From positions 186,001 through 250,000 of the forward strand of contig NZ_JAKUJZ010000004.1 of assembly GCF_022436675.1 (NCBI RefSeq): 64,000 bases of DNA, given 5' to 3'. The DNA comes from Rheinheimera hassiensis. GTDB lineage: Bacteria > Pseudomonadota > Gammaproteobacteria > Enterobacterales > Alteromonadaceae. The position numbers and the translations under genes are program-made. The notes below the pieces were generated by a model, which had not been told where the DNA came from, did not search any database, and saw nothing but the letters and a program-made list of their open reading frames with translations. Each line of letters starts with the position of its first letter. Positions within the stretch are counted from its first letter, which is position 1. This document shows, piece after piece, positions 9,390 to 17,253 of this stretch.

Positions 9390-10639
9390 TGTACCGCCAC
9401 AGTTTACGCAAGCGTGTCGCCATTGCATTTGCGATCTGCGTTGCCGTACTCAGCATCGCCTGGGGGTTTGCCTTCTTCGGTGCGATCAGGCTCAGCGAAG
9501 ATCGTGTGCTGACGCAACAGCTGCAGGTTGCTGCCAAAAGCTATCCTGTTATGCCGGAGAACCTGCGCAGCTACGATACGGTTGCCAGCTTGCCGGAATC
9601 ACTGCGGCAGTGGGCGCAGACCAATCCCGCTGAGGGATTGTACGAATTCGAAGCCGAAGAGTTACATGTCGCGGTGCTATCTACTGAAAAACAAAAGCCA
9701 GCTACCGGCAATGAAAGGCAACATGCTTTTGTAGTATTCGATGTTGCCGGGATTGAGGCTGCATCGTCAGAGGATTGGTGGTTGCTGCTGGTTATCACCG
9801 GTGTTGTCGGTACGCTCGGTGTGCTGGGTTTCGGGCTGGGTGTGCTGGTGATGCGCAGAGCTGTCGCCCCTGTGGCGCAACTGGCCAAAGCGGTGGCCGA
9901 CATCGACATAGAACACCTGTCGACAGATGATTATAAACGCATAGCATCCAGCCGGTTTGGTGATGATGAGGTCGGTGTACTTGCCGGCACCATTGAAAAG
10001 ACGCTTGAGCGTATCAGCGCCTTTGTTGCCAGAGAGCGCTACTTTACCAGTTCAGCCAGCCATGAGCTGCGCACGCCAATCACGGTAATCACAGGCGCGC
10101 TTGAGCTGTTGGAACAAAGCGAGCTTTCAGCGACCGATGTAAAGGCGCTGGATCGGGTGCGGCGTGCCACGCTTGATATGAAAACCACCATTGAAATGTT
10201 CTTGTGCCTCGCCCGCGAAACCGACGACGGCTTGTATGGCGAGCAGTTTTTAGTTATGCCGCTGGTAAGCAACGCGATAGAACTGCAGCGCCACCTGCTA
10301 AGCCGCAAGTTGGTCGAGGTTGAAATCGCCCAACTCGCCAACCCCAGCGTCTGCGGCCATCCACAGGCTTTTGCTATTGCGGTCAATAATCTGGTACGAA
10401 ATGCGTTCGAGCACACGCTCGCAGGGCAGGGGCCGGTCACAATTCGTATTGAAGAACACGAACTGTTAGTCACCAATCAGCTGAGCAGTAACACTGATGA
10501 GCGGCACTCACCAACCGAGGCGTCGTCTCACGGCTATGGTTTGGGGCTGGGCATAGTGCAAAGGCTGTGTGAGCGCAATGGCTGGTCGTTTTCGTTGTGC
10601 GCTGATGAAAAGCGCGTAGTCGCCCGTCTTTCGTGGTGA
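9389..10639 (+). CDS. Membrane sensor histidine kinase
   Basis: A 416-residue inner-membrane kinase with two transmembrane segments (about 10-32 and 130-155) flanking a roughly 100-residue periplasmic sensor loop. A HAMP-like linker follows, then a dimerisation domain with His225 in SASHELRTPI and an ATPase domain (NNLVRNAFEH N-box; GYGLGLGIV G-box). It overlaps the response-regulator stop by one base, so the two are coupled in translation. The loop has no domain I recognise. Stimulus unknown; neighbouring TonB receptor suggests a nutrient or surface ligand. Confidence 0.92.
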   Translation: MYRHSLRKRVAIAFAICVAVLSIAWGFAFFGAIRLSEDRVLTQQLQVAAKSYPVMPENLRSYDTVASLPESLRQWAQTNPAEGLYEFEAEELHVAVLSTEKQKPATGNERQHAFVVFDVAGIEAASSEDWWLLLVITGVVGTLGVLGFGLGVLVMRRAVAPVAQLAKAVADIDIEHLSTDDYKRIASSRFGDDEVGVLAGTIEKTLERISAFVARERYFTSSASHELRTPITVITGALELLEQSELSATDVKALDRVRRATLDMKTTIEMFLCLARETDDGLYGEQFLVMPLVSNAIELQRHLLSRKLVEVEIAQLANPSVCGHPQAFAIAVNNLVRNAFEHTLAGQGPVTIRIEEHELLVTNQLSSNTDERHSPTEASSHGYGLGLGIVQRLCERNGWSFSLCADEKRVVARLSW

Positions 10640-10661
10640 AGATGCTTTTCGAACGATAGGT

Positions 10662-10719
10662 TCAGTGTCATTGATAATTCTGCTATTAACATGCCGCTAT
10701 TAGAAATCAATGACACTGA
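10662..10719. repeat. 14-bp perfect inverted repeat between convergent genes
   Basis: TCAGTGTCATTGAT (10662-10675) pairs exactly with ATCAATGACACTGA (10706-10719) around a 30-base interior that can extend the stem by TTCT/AGAA. It lies between the kinase (+) and the hypothetical gene at 10736 (-). There is no T tract, so it is a weak candidate for a bidirectional terminator; it could also be a recombination or mobile-element relic. Confidence 0.6.
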
Positions 10720-10735
10720 TCATAAATCATAACCT

Positions 10736-11509
10736 TTACCTTACACATACCGCTTCTGACTGCTCGGTAAATGGTAATGGAAACTGACATTGAGCCTTTT
10801 TGCCTCCCAGTGAAGGCTTTTCAAATGCTAAGCTGTTATTTTGCCAGGTAAAGTTTTCAACTTCTTGTCCTAAAAGAGGTAGGATGTAGTCTTCCTTGCC
10901 GGCTTTTAATCTAACGCTACAAATATGTTTTATTGTTGCAGGAGAAGCGTCAACATATAAATAGGAGTCAGTGTAATGCTCTATGGTAAAACATGGATTT
11001 ATGGTTGAATTATTAAGAATAAGACGGAATTGACCTCGTATTCCTTTGATGCTTCGAAATTCTACATGCTCAACCGATGGTGGTCTCACCACTTCAAATT
11101 CTTTCAAAATCTTTTGAACTTCAGCTTTAGATTCTTCTAAGTCTTCAGGTCCGTTTTTTAAGTCACAGCTAAGGTTCATTAATGTCAGTCCAATAACACA
11201 AACTTGAGGAGTCCAATAAGCTTCAACAAAGAAGTTTAATTGGTGATCCGCAAAATACATTCCATAAGGGTAGACCTCAGGATCGTCAGCCAAATTAATG
11301 TTTTTGGTCATCTGACAAAAGCGCACATCTTTGTTAGTTGTTAGATTTTTAATCTGGATACAAGCATCGCCATTTCTGATATAGGCGGCATATTTCGCTT
11401 GCTGATCATCCCTGGCTGCGTCTGTTGTATAAAACTTATATTGACTAATGTCTTCCGCTTGAGCGACCCCCCCGATGAATAAAAAAAGTAATACACATAT
11501 CTTTTTCAT
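10736..11509 (-). CDS. Secreted hypothetical protein
   Basis: A 257-residue protein I do not recognise. A clear Sec signal peptide (MKKICVLLFLFIGGVAQA) predicts export, and there are seven or more cysteines in the mature part. The coding DNA is visibly more AT-rich than its surroundings, suggesting horizontal transfer. One of two 132-bp direct repeats ends 18 bp upstream of its start and probably carries its promoter. It converges with the kinase gene. Confidence 0.75.
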   Translation of the reverse strand: MKKICVLLFLFIGGVAQAEDISQYKFYTTDAARDDQQAKYAAYIRNGDACIQIKNLTTNKDVRFCQMTKNINLADDPEVYPYGMYFADHQLNFFVEAYWTPQVCVIGLTLMNLSCDLKNGPEDLEESKAEVQKILKEFEVVRPPSVEHVEFRSIKGIRGQFRLILNNSTINPCFTIEHYTDSYLYVDASPATIKHICSVRLKAGKEDYILPLLGQEVENFTWQNNSLAFEKPSLGGKKAQCQFPLPFTEQSEAVCVR

Positions 11510-11527
11510 TTTATATAAACCTTATAT

Positions 11528-11659
11528 TCCTAAAACGCAGCGGCAATGACTGAACTTGTTAACAGGTTAAAAGAGTAAAGACATCGACCGTCACATTTTG
11601 GTACAACTGATGCTAATGGAATTTGTTTTTTTAGGGAACAATTAATTTACAGGCAAGAC
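11528..11659. repeat. 132-bp direct repeat, copy A
   Basis: This copy matches 12793-12924 at 130 of 132 positions by eye (one A/G and one G/T difference) in the same orientation, 1265 bp apart. It contains a near-palindrome AACTTGTTAACAGGTT. Each copy lies just upstream of a minus-strand gene, so it supplies promoter or leader DNA to both. Confidence 0.95.
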
Positions 11660-11683
11660 TTTGCGGTTGGGGACAAGGTTGCG

Positions 11684-11986
11684 CTAGCTAATATCTTCCG
11701 CAAGCGCTGTGGGTAGATTCTGCGCTCGTAAAATACGAACGATCAATACATCTTCACTGTCTTGGCGGTAATAAATTGCATGGACGCCGAACACGCTGCG
11801 GCGATACCCCGGTCTGATGCTATCGACAGCCTGATATAAATGGGGCGTATCAGCAATTTCCTGAAAACGTAGTTGCATACCCGCAGTATAGGCTTCAGCT
11901 TGCTTAACCCCGAAAGTCTGCGCTCCATAGATATAGATGTCGAAAAAATCCTGATCTGCGCTATGACTAAGCCGGTATTGTGCCAT
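11684..11986 (-). CDS. parE: ParE/RelE-superfamily toxin
   Basis: A 100-residue protein of typical ParE length. It has the RelE/ParE fold signature: N-terminal MAQYRLSHSADQDFFDIY, central PHLYQAVDSIRPGYRRSVFG, and C-terminal DVLIVRILRAQN. I place the start at ATG 11986, which overlaps the antitoxin gene by 20 bases; the longer reading from 12025 would not fit. Family members poison DNA gyrase (ParE) or cleave mRNA (RelE); the PHLY/RRSVFGVHAIYYR pattern favours ParE. The 132-bp repeats enclose it with the membrane gene next to it. Confidence 0.88.
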   Translation of the reverse strand: MAQYRLSHSADQDFFDIYIYGAQTFGVKQAEAYTAGMQLRFQEIADTPHLYQAVDSIRPGYRRSVFGVHAIYYRQDSEDVLIVRILRAQNLPTALAEDIS

Positions 11987-12230
11987 CAGCTTTAAGCCTT
12001 GCTCTTGCGGCCTGCAAAATATCATCAGCAGAACGGGGGCTTATGCCGCTTTGTTCACCTTCAATCAACGCTGCGCGTACTGCTTCAAGTTGAGCAGCTC
12101 GGGCTTGATCACGGCGGATTAAATCACGGAAATATTCACTATCGTTGGTGAAATCGCCTGTCGCAATGCGCGTTTTTACCCAGTCGCCTTGCTGCTCAGT
12201 TAAGGTAATCGTTTTTCGGACAACAGCCAT
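11967..12230 (-). CDS. parD: ParD-type antitoxin
   Basis: An 87-residue protein with an N-terminal ribbon-helix-helix domain (VRKTITLTEQQGDWVKTRIATGDFTNDSEYFRDLIRRD) and a helical C-terminal toxin-binding tail. In the family it neutralises ParE by direct binding and represses its own promoter. Its end overlaps the toxin start, the usual coupled arrangement. A symbol is given by family and pairing. Confidence 0.9.
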   Translation of the reverse strand: MAVVRKTITLTEQQGDWVKTRIATGDFTNDSEYFRDLIRRDQARAAQLEAVRAALIEGEQSGISPRSADDILQAARARLKADGTIPA

Positions 12231-12401
12231 AATTCATATTCCTCACCAATAATCATACTACTGGTGCAGTATAGCGTATGCTGTAACCAGCTGCTTAAGC
12301 CTTTTCACCTGATAATTGATCGATAGGTCATCGTCGCTTTGCCAGATGTACGGTACATTGAAAGGGGAGATTCCCGATATATGTTAGGGAAAATGACGAC
12401 C

Positions 12402-12785
12402 TCACTGCTGCTTTGGTTTTTTATGTTTTGGGTAGACGTAAAATCTGAACACTATTGCCTGTAATAATGCAGCCAGACCGAAAAATAGTGAGTAGCTTTT
12501 TAGTAAGCAAAATATGACAAATATAAGCGGCAAAACCATATAGTAAAGGTATGAGCCATTTGTATACTTGCTAGCTAACCAATGTACAGGAAACCCGATA
12601 ACCAACCAGCCGATGACAGATAGGAGTAGATAAAAACTAATATATAAAAATAAAAAAACGATTAAATCAAAAAAATCATTAACTGCAGCATGGAAGTAGT
12701 CTGTAAACAATGCTGAAAAGGCTATACCTAAACCAACATACATTGCGCTTTTTAGTACGGCACTATCCCATTCACCAAGGTTCAA
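12402..12785 (-). CDS. Small integral membrane protein, unknown function
   Basis: A 127-residue protein with about three to four hydrophobic segments (about 15-30, 38-62, 82-115) and a basic C-terminus. The likely start is TTG at 12785; an AGGAG ribosome site is formed at the junction of the 132-bp repeat (AGGAGTTTTAGTTG). I do not recognise a family. Low GC. It is the first gene downstream of repeat copy B and shares the inter-repeat segment with parDE. Confidence 0.55.
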   Translation of the reverse strand: MNLGEWDSAVLKSAMYVGLGIAFSALFTDYFHAAVNDFFDLIVFLFLYISFYLLLSVIGWLVIGFPVHWLASKYTNGSYLYYMVLPLIFVIFCLLKSYSLFFGLAALLQAIVFRFYVYPKHKKPKQQ

Positions 12786-12792
12786 CTAAAAC

Positions 12793-12924
12793 TCCTAAAA
12801 CGCAGCGGCAATGACTGAACTTGTTAACAGGTTAAAAGGGTAAAGACATCGACCTTCACATTTTGGTACAACTGATGCTAATGGAATTTGTTTTTTTAGG
12901 GAACAATTAATTTACAGGCAAGAC
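12793..12924. repeat. 132-bp direct repeat, copy B
   Basis: Partner of 11528-11659. With copy A it bounds a 1.1-kb unit of parD, parE and the small membrane gene. The ends are not complementary, so it does not fold like an integron attC or show terminal inverted repeats like a transposable element. Confidence 0.95.
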
Positions 12925-13088
12925 GCACAGAGAGTGGTCCTGCTTGCCGTACTTTTTGCTTGCGGGAAGTCAGGGCTCCATATAGCTTAATAAGCAAGCA
13001 CCATAACTGCCTGGAAAAGCCGTAATCATGGTGTGATGGCTAATAAATACTGATACTTCTGTATTATTTTCTGCGGGTTGATTGAGTT

Positions 13089-13724
13089 TTGACGCTAAAT
13101 ACGAGAGCAAGAAATACACAGGTCGGCCCGTTGCAGTTGATGAAAAAACTACAGCGTTATGCAATTTATTGCAGTCGGGCGCAGCATGAAGCTGAAGACT
13201 TACTGCAGGATGCGCTGCTTGAAGCTGTCAGGCAAGGACGAATAAATCTGAGTTTAGCGGCTAACTTGCGCTGGCTGCGGGGGGTTATTCGCCACTTGGC
13301 ACTGGAGCGGGCCCGCAGTGCTGTACGTAGCCGCCAGCGCGATACCGGCTATTATCAGTTGATGCCACAGCAAGCGGCACAACCGATCCCGCCAGATACC
13401 CTTTGGTTACAGCTTCTTCCCGCAGGGCAGCGGTTGGTAGCGCGTTTAATTATGGCCGGGCATAACCGGCAGGAGATCTGTTACCTTCTTGGATTATCTG
13501 ATGTGGCGTTAAGGCAACGGCTTAGCGCGATACGAAAGCAACTGCAGTACCGGCAGCATAATCCGCACGAGTTTTGTATGCTGAAGTTACCTTTGGCGTA
13601 TGGGCAGATCCGCCAGCGACTGTTGCCTCTGCTGGTGCAGAAAGGGAAACTGGGCAGCCATGACCCGGATGGGCATTTATTTATTATTTCACACCTCACA
13701 AAAAGCAATCTGGCGGCAACTTAG
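13089..13724 (+). CDS. Sigma-70-family (ECF-like) RNA polymerase sigma factor
   Basis: A 211-residue reading from a TTG at 13089; an ATG at 13140 is the alternative start but would clip the beginning of region 2. Region 2 is visible as LQRYAIYCSRAQHEAEDLLQDAL and NLRWLRGVIRHLALERARS. Region 4 is LPAGQRLVARLIMAGHNRQEICYLLGLSDVALRQRLSAIRKQL. A C-terminal extension of about 50 residues follows. In the family such proteins direct RNA polymerase to a small regulon, usually held by an anti-sigma factor. No anti-sigma gene is adjacent; the next gene (VOC family) starts 38 bp after its stop. Confidence 0.7.
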   Translation: MTLNTRARNTQVGPLQLMKKLQRYAIYCSRAQHEAEDLLQDALLEAVRQGRINLSLAANLRWLRGVIRHLALERARSAVRSRQRDTGYYQLMPQQAAQPIPPDTLWLQLLPAGQRLVARLIMAGHNRQEICYLLGLSDVALRQRLSAIRKQLQYRQHNPHEFCMLKLPLAYGQIRQRLLPLLVQKGKLGSHDPDGHLFIISHLTKSNLAAT

Positions 13725-13762
13725 TGTCTGGCAGTTCGCCTTTATACATAGGAAAAAAACAA

Positions 13763-14131
13763 ATGAAAACATTGCGCATAGGTGCCATCGTTTATTATGT
13801 GTCTGACATTGAGCGTACAGAAGCTTTTTACCGCGACACTATGGGGTTTGAGGTTCAGCGGATGGACGCCGACGACAAGGGCGAGCCTTGGTTGCATGCT
13901 TCTATTCCCGGAAACGTTGATTTAGTCTTTTTTAAAGGTGAAGTGAAAATCGGATCTTCACCGATTATTGTGTTTGAGCTGGCTGAAGACATTGAGCAGG
14001 TGGTCAGTAATCTGGCCGAAGCCGGGGTAACTATCGTCACGCCTGTTAGCCATGCACCGGGTGGGCTGTCAGCCGATTTCCTTGATCCAGACTGTTATAT
14101 TTTATCGGTTTATCAGGAAAGCGCTGAATAA
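13763..14131 (+). CDS. VOC-family (glyoxalase/bleomycin-resistance fold) protein
   Basis: A 122-residue protein with the paired beta-alpha-beta-beta-beta modules of the VOC fold (MKTLRIGAIVYYVSDIERTEAFYRDTMGFEV; GLSADFLDPDCYILSVYQ). Members bind a metal and act on small electrophiles or antibiotics; the substrate here is not readable. I choose the ATG at 13763 (AGGAAAA upstream) over the earlier in-frame start. A terminator follows directly. Confidence 0.85.
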   Translation: MKTLRIGAIVYYVSDIERTEAFYRDTMGFEVQRMDADDKGEPWLHASIPGNVDLVFFKGEVKIGSSPIIVFELAEDIEQVVSNLAEAGVTIVTPVSHAPGGLSADFLDPDCYILSVYQESAE

Positions 14132-14137
14132 ATGCTG

Positions 14138-14166
14138 GTGGCAGCCGTGCCTAACACGGCTGCCAC
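14138..14166 (+). terminator. Terminator hairpin after VOC gene
   Basis: Perfect 12-bp stem GTGGCAGCCGTG/CACGGCTGCCAC with a 5-base loop, 6 bp after the VOC stop. The following bases are T-rich only in part (TTAAGTTGTTGT), so efficiency is uncertain. Confidence 0.7.
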
Positions 14167-14204
14167 TTAAGTTGTTGTGCACATTGTATTGTAATTATTC
14201 AGGT

Positions 14205-14251
14205 CAGATAAAATTAAACCTGATATTTTCCGGCCATTTAATTTTTATCTG
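14205..14251. repeat. Imperfect 14/15-bp AT-rich inverted repeat
   Basis: CAGATAAAATTAAA (14205-14218) and TTTAATTTTTATCTG (14237-14251) pair with one extra base, in the gap between the VOC and ggt genes. It may be a terminator on either strand or the end of a small mobile-element relic. Confidence 0.45.
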
Positions 14252-14355
14252 CCCCGATTTGTTTTGATGTCTAAACAATTAATGTGCAACTCACGCTTGT
14301 AATGTCGAAACGCCCCACGCCATCGTTTTAATTCAGTGTTAAACGTAATCATTGC

Positions 14356-16095
14356 TTAATGAGCTGCTGCTACGCCGTCTCGTCTGGAATCAGAGCCCGC
14401 AACATAGCCTTTGTCTAATTTCATCACAGCCTGACCACCACCGAATACTAAGCCTGTGTTATTGCCATGAAAAAAACCTTGTGCTGTTGCCATAATGGGA
14501 TTTTGTGGTGCATGCCCCATCAAATACAGCTTATCGACGGTGCTTTGCGGGATTGCTTGTTCAAAACTGACGTTATTGTCTTCCCAGTGCCGAAACCGCG
14601 GCGCATCAATGGCTTGTTGTACATTCATATCAAACAGCACCATGTTAAGCAGCACTTGGACATGTGCTTGCGGCTGTTGCGGACCGCCGACAATGCCGTA
14701 ACTTAACCAGGGTTGTTGCTTACCTAGGGCATCTGCCTTGGTGACAAAACCCGGAATGATGGTATGAAATGGGCGTCTGCCAGGTGCCACTGTATTTGCT
14801 CTGTTTGGTTGTGTTGATAGTCCTACCCCGCGGTTTTGCAGTGCAAACCCGGTGCCTGGCACTACAATGCCTGAGCCGAAAGGTCCCGCTAAGCTGTTAA
14901 TAAAAGACACCATGTTGCCATCTTTATCCGCTACGCTTAAATAGGTGGTATCGCTGGTTGTTAGCGAAGGTTCAGGATCCGCGTGCGCCATCGCTTTGCT
15001 GGCATTGATGAGTGTGCGCCGCTTGCTTATCACCTGATCTGACAATAATTGCTCTGGTTTTATCTGCATAAAAGCAGGATCGCCGACAAAGTGCTCCAGG
15101 TCAGCATAGGCTAATTTTTTCGCTTCAATTAAATGATGCAGATAATCAGCCGAATTGTGCTGCATGGCGGCTAAATCATAAGGCTCTAATATCTTTAGCA
15201 TTTCTAAAGCCGCAATACCTTGGCCATTGGGTGGTAATTCCCACAAGCGATACTCTTTGAACGAAACCGACATCGGCTCTGCCCACGTCGCACTATAGTT
15301 CGCAAAATCGCTTTGCGTTAAAAACCCACCCAAATCCTGCACTCTTGCTGCAATTTTTTCTCCCAGTTCACCGCCGTACAGCACCTGTGGGCCGTGCTTT
15401 GCTATAAGCTTTAGCGTGTTGGCATAATCCGGGTTATAAAACCATTCACCTGCCTTTGGTGTTCGGGTCTGGTCAATTAAAAAGGTAGCACGGGAACCCG
15501 GGTCCCAATTGATATTGCTTTCAAATAGCCCCCATTCAATCGCTGTGGCTTCCGATACCGGAAAACCTTGTTCCGCCAATTCAATAGCCGGGGCCAGTGC
15601 TTGCGCCAAAGTAAGTGTGCCATGCGCCTCTAACAGTTTCGCCCAGCCTGATAGTGCGCCTGGCAGTGTAATAGATTGCGGGCCACCATCCGGCACCCGC
15701 CGGCGATCTTTCATTTTATCGAACGTCATCAAAGCGCCTGCATGACCGCTACCATTGATGCCAACCAGCCGCTGCTCTTGCTCCAGCCACACCATAGCAA
15801 ACATATCACCGCCAATGCCGGTCATATAGGGTTCGACCACACTAAGTACCGCCGCTGCAGTGATTGCTGCATCAATCGCATTGCCGCCATTTTTTAGCAC
15901 CGTTAAACCAGCCTGACTGGCTAAGGGTTGACTTGTTGCTACTACGCCATTGGGCGCATACACGGCCTTTTCCCGGAACTGCTCGACTGGCGAGCCAAGC
16001 CCCGCCCGAAATGAAAGACCAGCCACTATGGCAGATATCGCCACCAGCATGATTATCGCCAGCGTCCACAGTAAAAACCGTTTGATCCCGTGCAT
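14356..16095 (-). CDS. ggt: Gamma-glutamyltransferase
   Basis: A 579-residue N-terminal-nucleophile hydrolase of normal length. It cleaves the gamma-glutamyl bond of glutathione and gamma-glutamyl peptides in the periplasm. The precursor self-cleaves before the nucleophile Thr383 (SDTTYLSVADKDGNMVSF), splitting it into large and small subunits. Substrate-site motifs VVATSQPLAS and GIVGGPQQPQ are present. The N-terminus (about 8-28) is a long hydrophobic segment without a clear cleavage site, so it may be membrane-anchored. Divergent from an AraC regulator; no operon partner. Confidence 0.93.
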   Translation of the reverse strand: MHGIKRFLLWTLAIIMLVAISAIVAGLSFRAGLGSPVEQFREKAVYAPNGVVATSQPLASQAGLTVLKNGGNAIDAAITAAAVLSVVEPYMTGIGGDMFAMVWLEQEQRLVGINGSGHAGALMTFDKMKDRRRVPDGGPQSITLPGALSGWAKLLEAHGTLTLAQALAPAIELAEQGFPVSEATAIEWGLFESNINWDPGSRATFLIDQTRTPKAGEWFYNPDYANTLKLIAKHGPQVLYGGELGEKIAARVQDLGGFLTQSDFANYSATWAEPMSVSFKEYRLWELPPNGQGIAALEMLKILEPYDLAAMQHNSADYLHHLIEAKKLAYADLEHFVGDPAFMQIKPEQLLSDQVISKRRTLINASKAMAHADPEPSLTTSDTTYLSVADKDGNMVSFINSLAGPFGSGIVVPGTGFALQNRGVGLSTQPNRANTVAPGRRPFHTIIPGFVTKADALGKQQPWLSYGIVGGPQQPQAHVQVLLNMVLFDMNVQQAIDAPRFRHWEDNNVSFEQAIPQSTVDKLYLMGHAPQNPIMATAQGFFHGNNTGLVFGGGQAVMKLDKGYVAGSDSRRDGVAAAH

Positions 16096-16356
16096 ATTAT
16101 TTTATCTGCCTCTACGTTTAACCACAGTCAAATTTCTAATGTTTATTGCTTGTCGGCGCAATAAGCCGAAGACGATTTCGTGAAATTAATATTATTTTTA
16201 GTCACGATATCCAACCCAATGAATGTTCCGGGCTATAGTAGCCCGGCCAGCCAGTGCATTATTGAACGATATTGCGATTGCATGCACAAAGTCAGATAAA
16301 GTATTGAAAAAGCTTGGGCCTGGCTTGAAGTGGGTAAATTCAGGAGTATCGCAAGG

Positions 16357-17178
16357 ATGGGTAAAAACCACAGTTTGGTGAAGAGTTGGGTAAAAAGAGC
16401 TGTTGGCGAGACGGAACGAATCGAAGCGTGTTTTAGCGGGCTGGCTTATGCGCCACATAGCCATGACACTTACACCTTAGCTTTAACAACTCTTGGTGTG
16501 CAAAGCTTTAATTATCGTGGTGAACTACGCCACTCCCTTCCCGGTGAGGTGGTGATATTGCACCCTGACGAGACCCACGATGGCCAGGCTGGAACCGACA
16601 GCCCATTTGCTTATCGGGCGATAACCATTAACCCTGTCGACGTGCAAAATGTTTTGCAAGGCGCGAGTTTGCCTTTTTTGCAAGGTGGCGTGACGAGAGA
16701 TCCCCACTTTATCCGAATCGCCACGCGGCTGTTAGCAGAATTTAATCGCCCGTTGGAGACATTGGAGCAGGAGGACCTCATTTATGCTTTTGCCAGCTGT
16801 TTACAGCGGGCCACATCTAACAGTATTAAACATACTCAGGCAAACTACTTTGCTATGAAACAAGTACGTGAATACATTGACGATGTAATAACCGTCGCTT
16901 CCTCTATGCCAATCGACATCACTCTGGATGAACTGGCTGCTATTTCACAATATAGTAAGTGGCAAGTAGCTCGCGATTTTAGATCCCTCTATGGCACAAC
17001 GCCTTACCGTTACGTAATACTAAAGCGATTACAAAAAGCAAAAGCCTTAATTGAGCATGGCTTGCCACTGGTGCAAGTCGCCTTTAACAGTGGCTTTGCT
17101 GATCAAAGCCATCTGACACGACATTTTAAAAAGTGCTTTGGTACAACGCCGAAAGTGTGGGCAAAACTAAATCAATGA
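16357..17178 (+). CDS. AraC-family transcriptional regulator
   Basis: A 273-residue protein. The N-terminal cupin-like AraC-binding domain (about 15-115; APHSHDTYTLALTTLGVQSF, PGEVVILHPDETHDG) precedes two C-terminal helix-turn-helix motifs (TLDELAAISQYSKWQVARDF; QVAFNSGFADQSHLTRHFKK). I choose ATG 16357 with AGGAG upstream; a GTG at 16330 is the alternative. The ligand is unknown. It lies 260 bp divergent from ggt and converges with the sugar porter. A small ORF opens with an ATGA overlap at its stop and looks truncated. Confidence 0.85.
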   Translation: MGKNHSLVKSWVKRAVGETERIEACFSGLAYAPHSHDTYTLALTTLGVQSFNYRGELRHSLPGEVVILHPDETHDGQAGTDSPFAYRAITINPVDVQNVLQGASLPFLQGGVTRDPHFIRIATRLLAEFNRPLETLEQEDLIYAFASCLQRATSNSIKHTQANYFAMKQVREYIDDVITVASSMPIDITLDELAAISQYSKWQVARDFRSLYGTTPYRYVILKRLQKAKALIEHGLPLVQVAFNSGFADQSHLTRHFKKCFGTTPKVWAKLNQ

Positions 17179-17253
17179 AATTCGACATCGCTAAAGCAGC
17201 AGCCACAAGTGCTGCTGTAACAACAGTTGCCATTGCATCTGGTGAACACCGCT

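Noticed and set aside
11528-12924. The two 132-bp repeats as integron attC sites
   Set aside because: Their length and positions fit, but the ends are not complementary and lack RYYYAAC/GTTRRRY cores, so they do not fold as attC.
12970-13164. Minus-strand 64-codon frame overlapping the sigma-like gene start
   Set aside because: No ribosome site and no recognisable sequence; it overlaps the better supported sigma-like gene.
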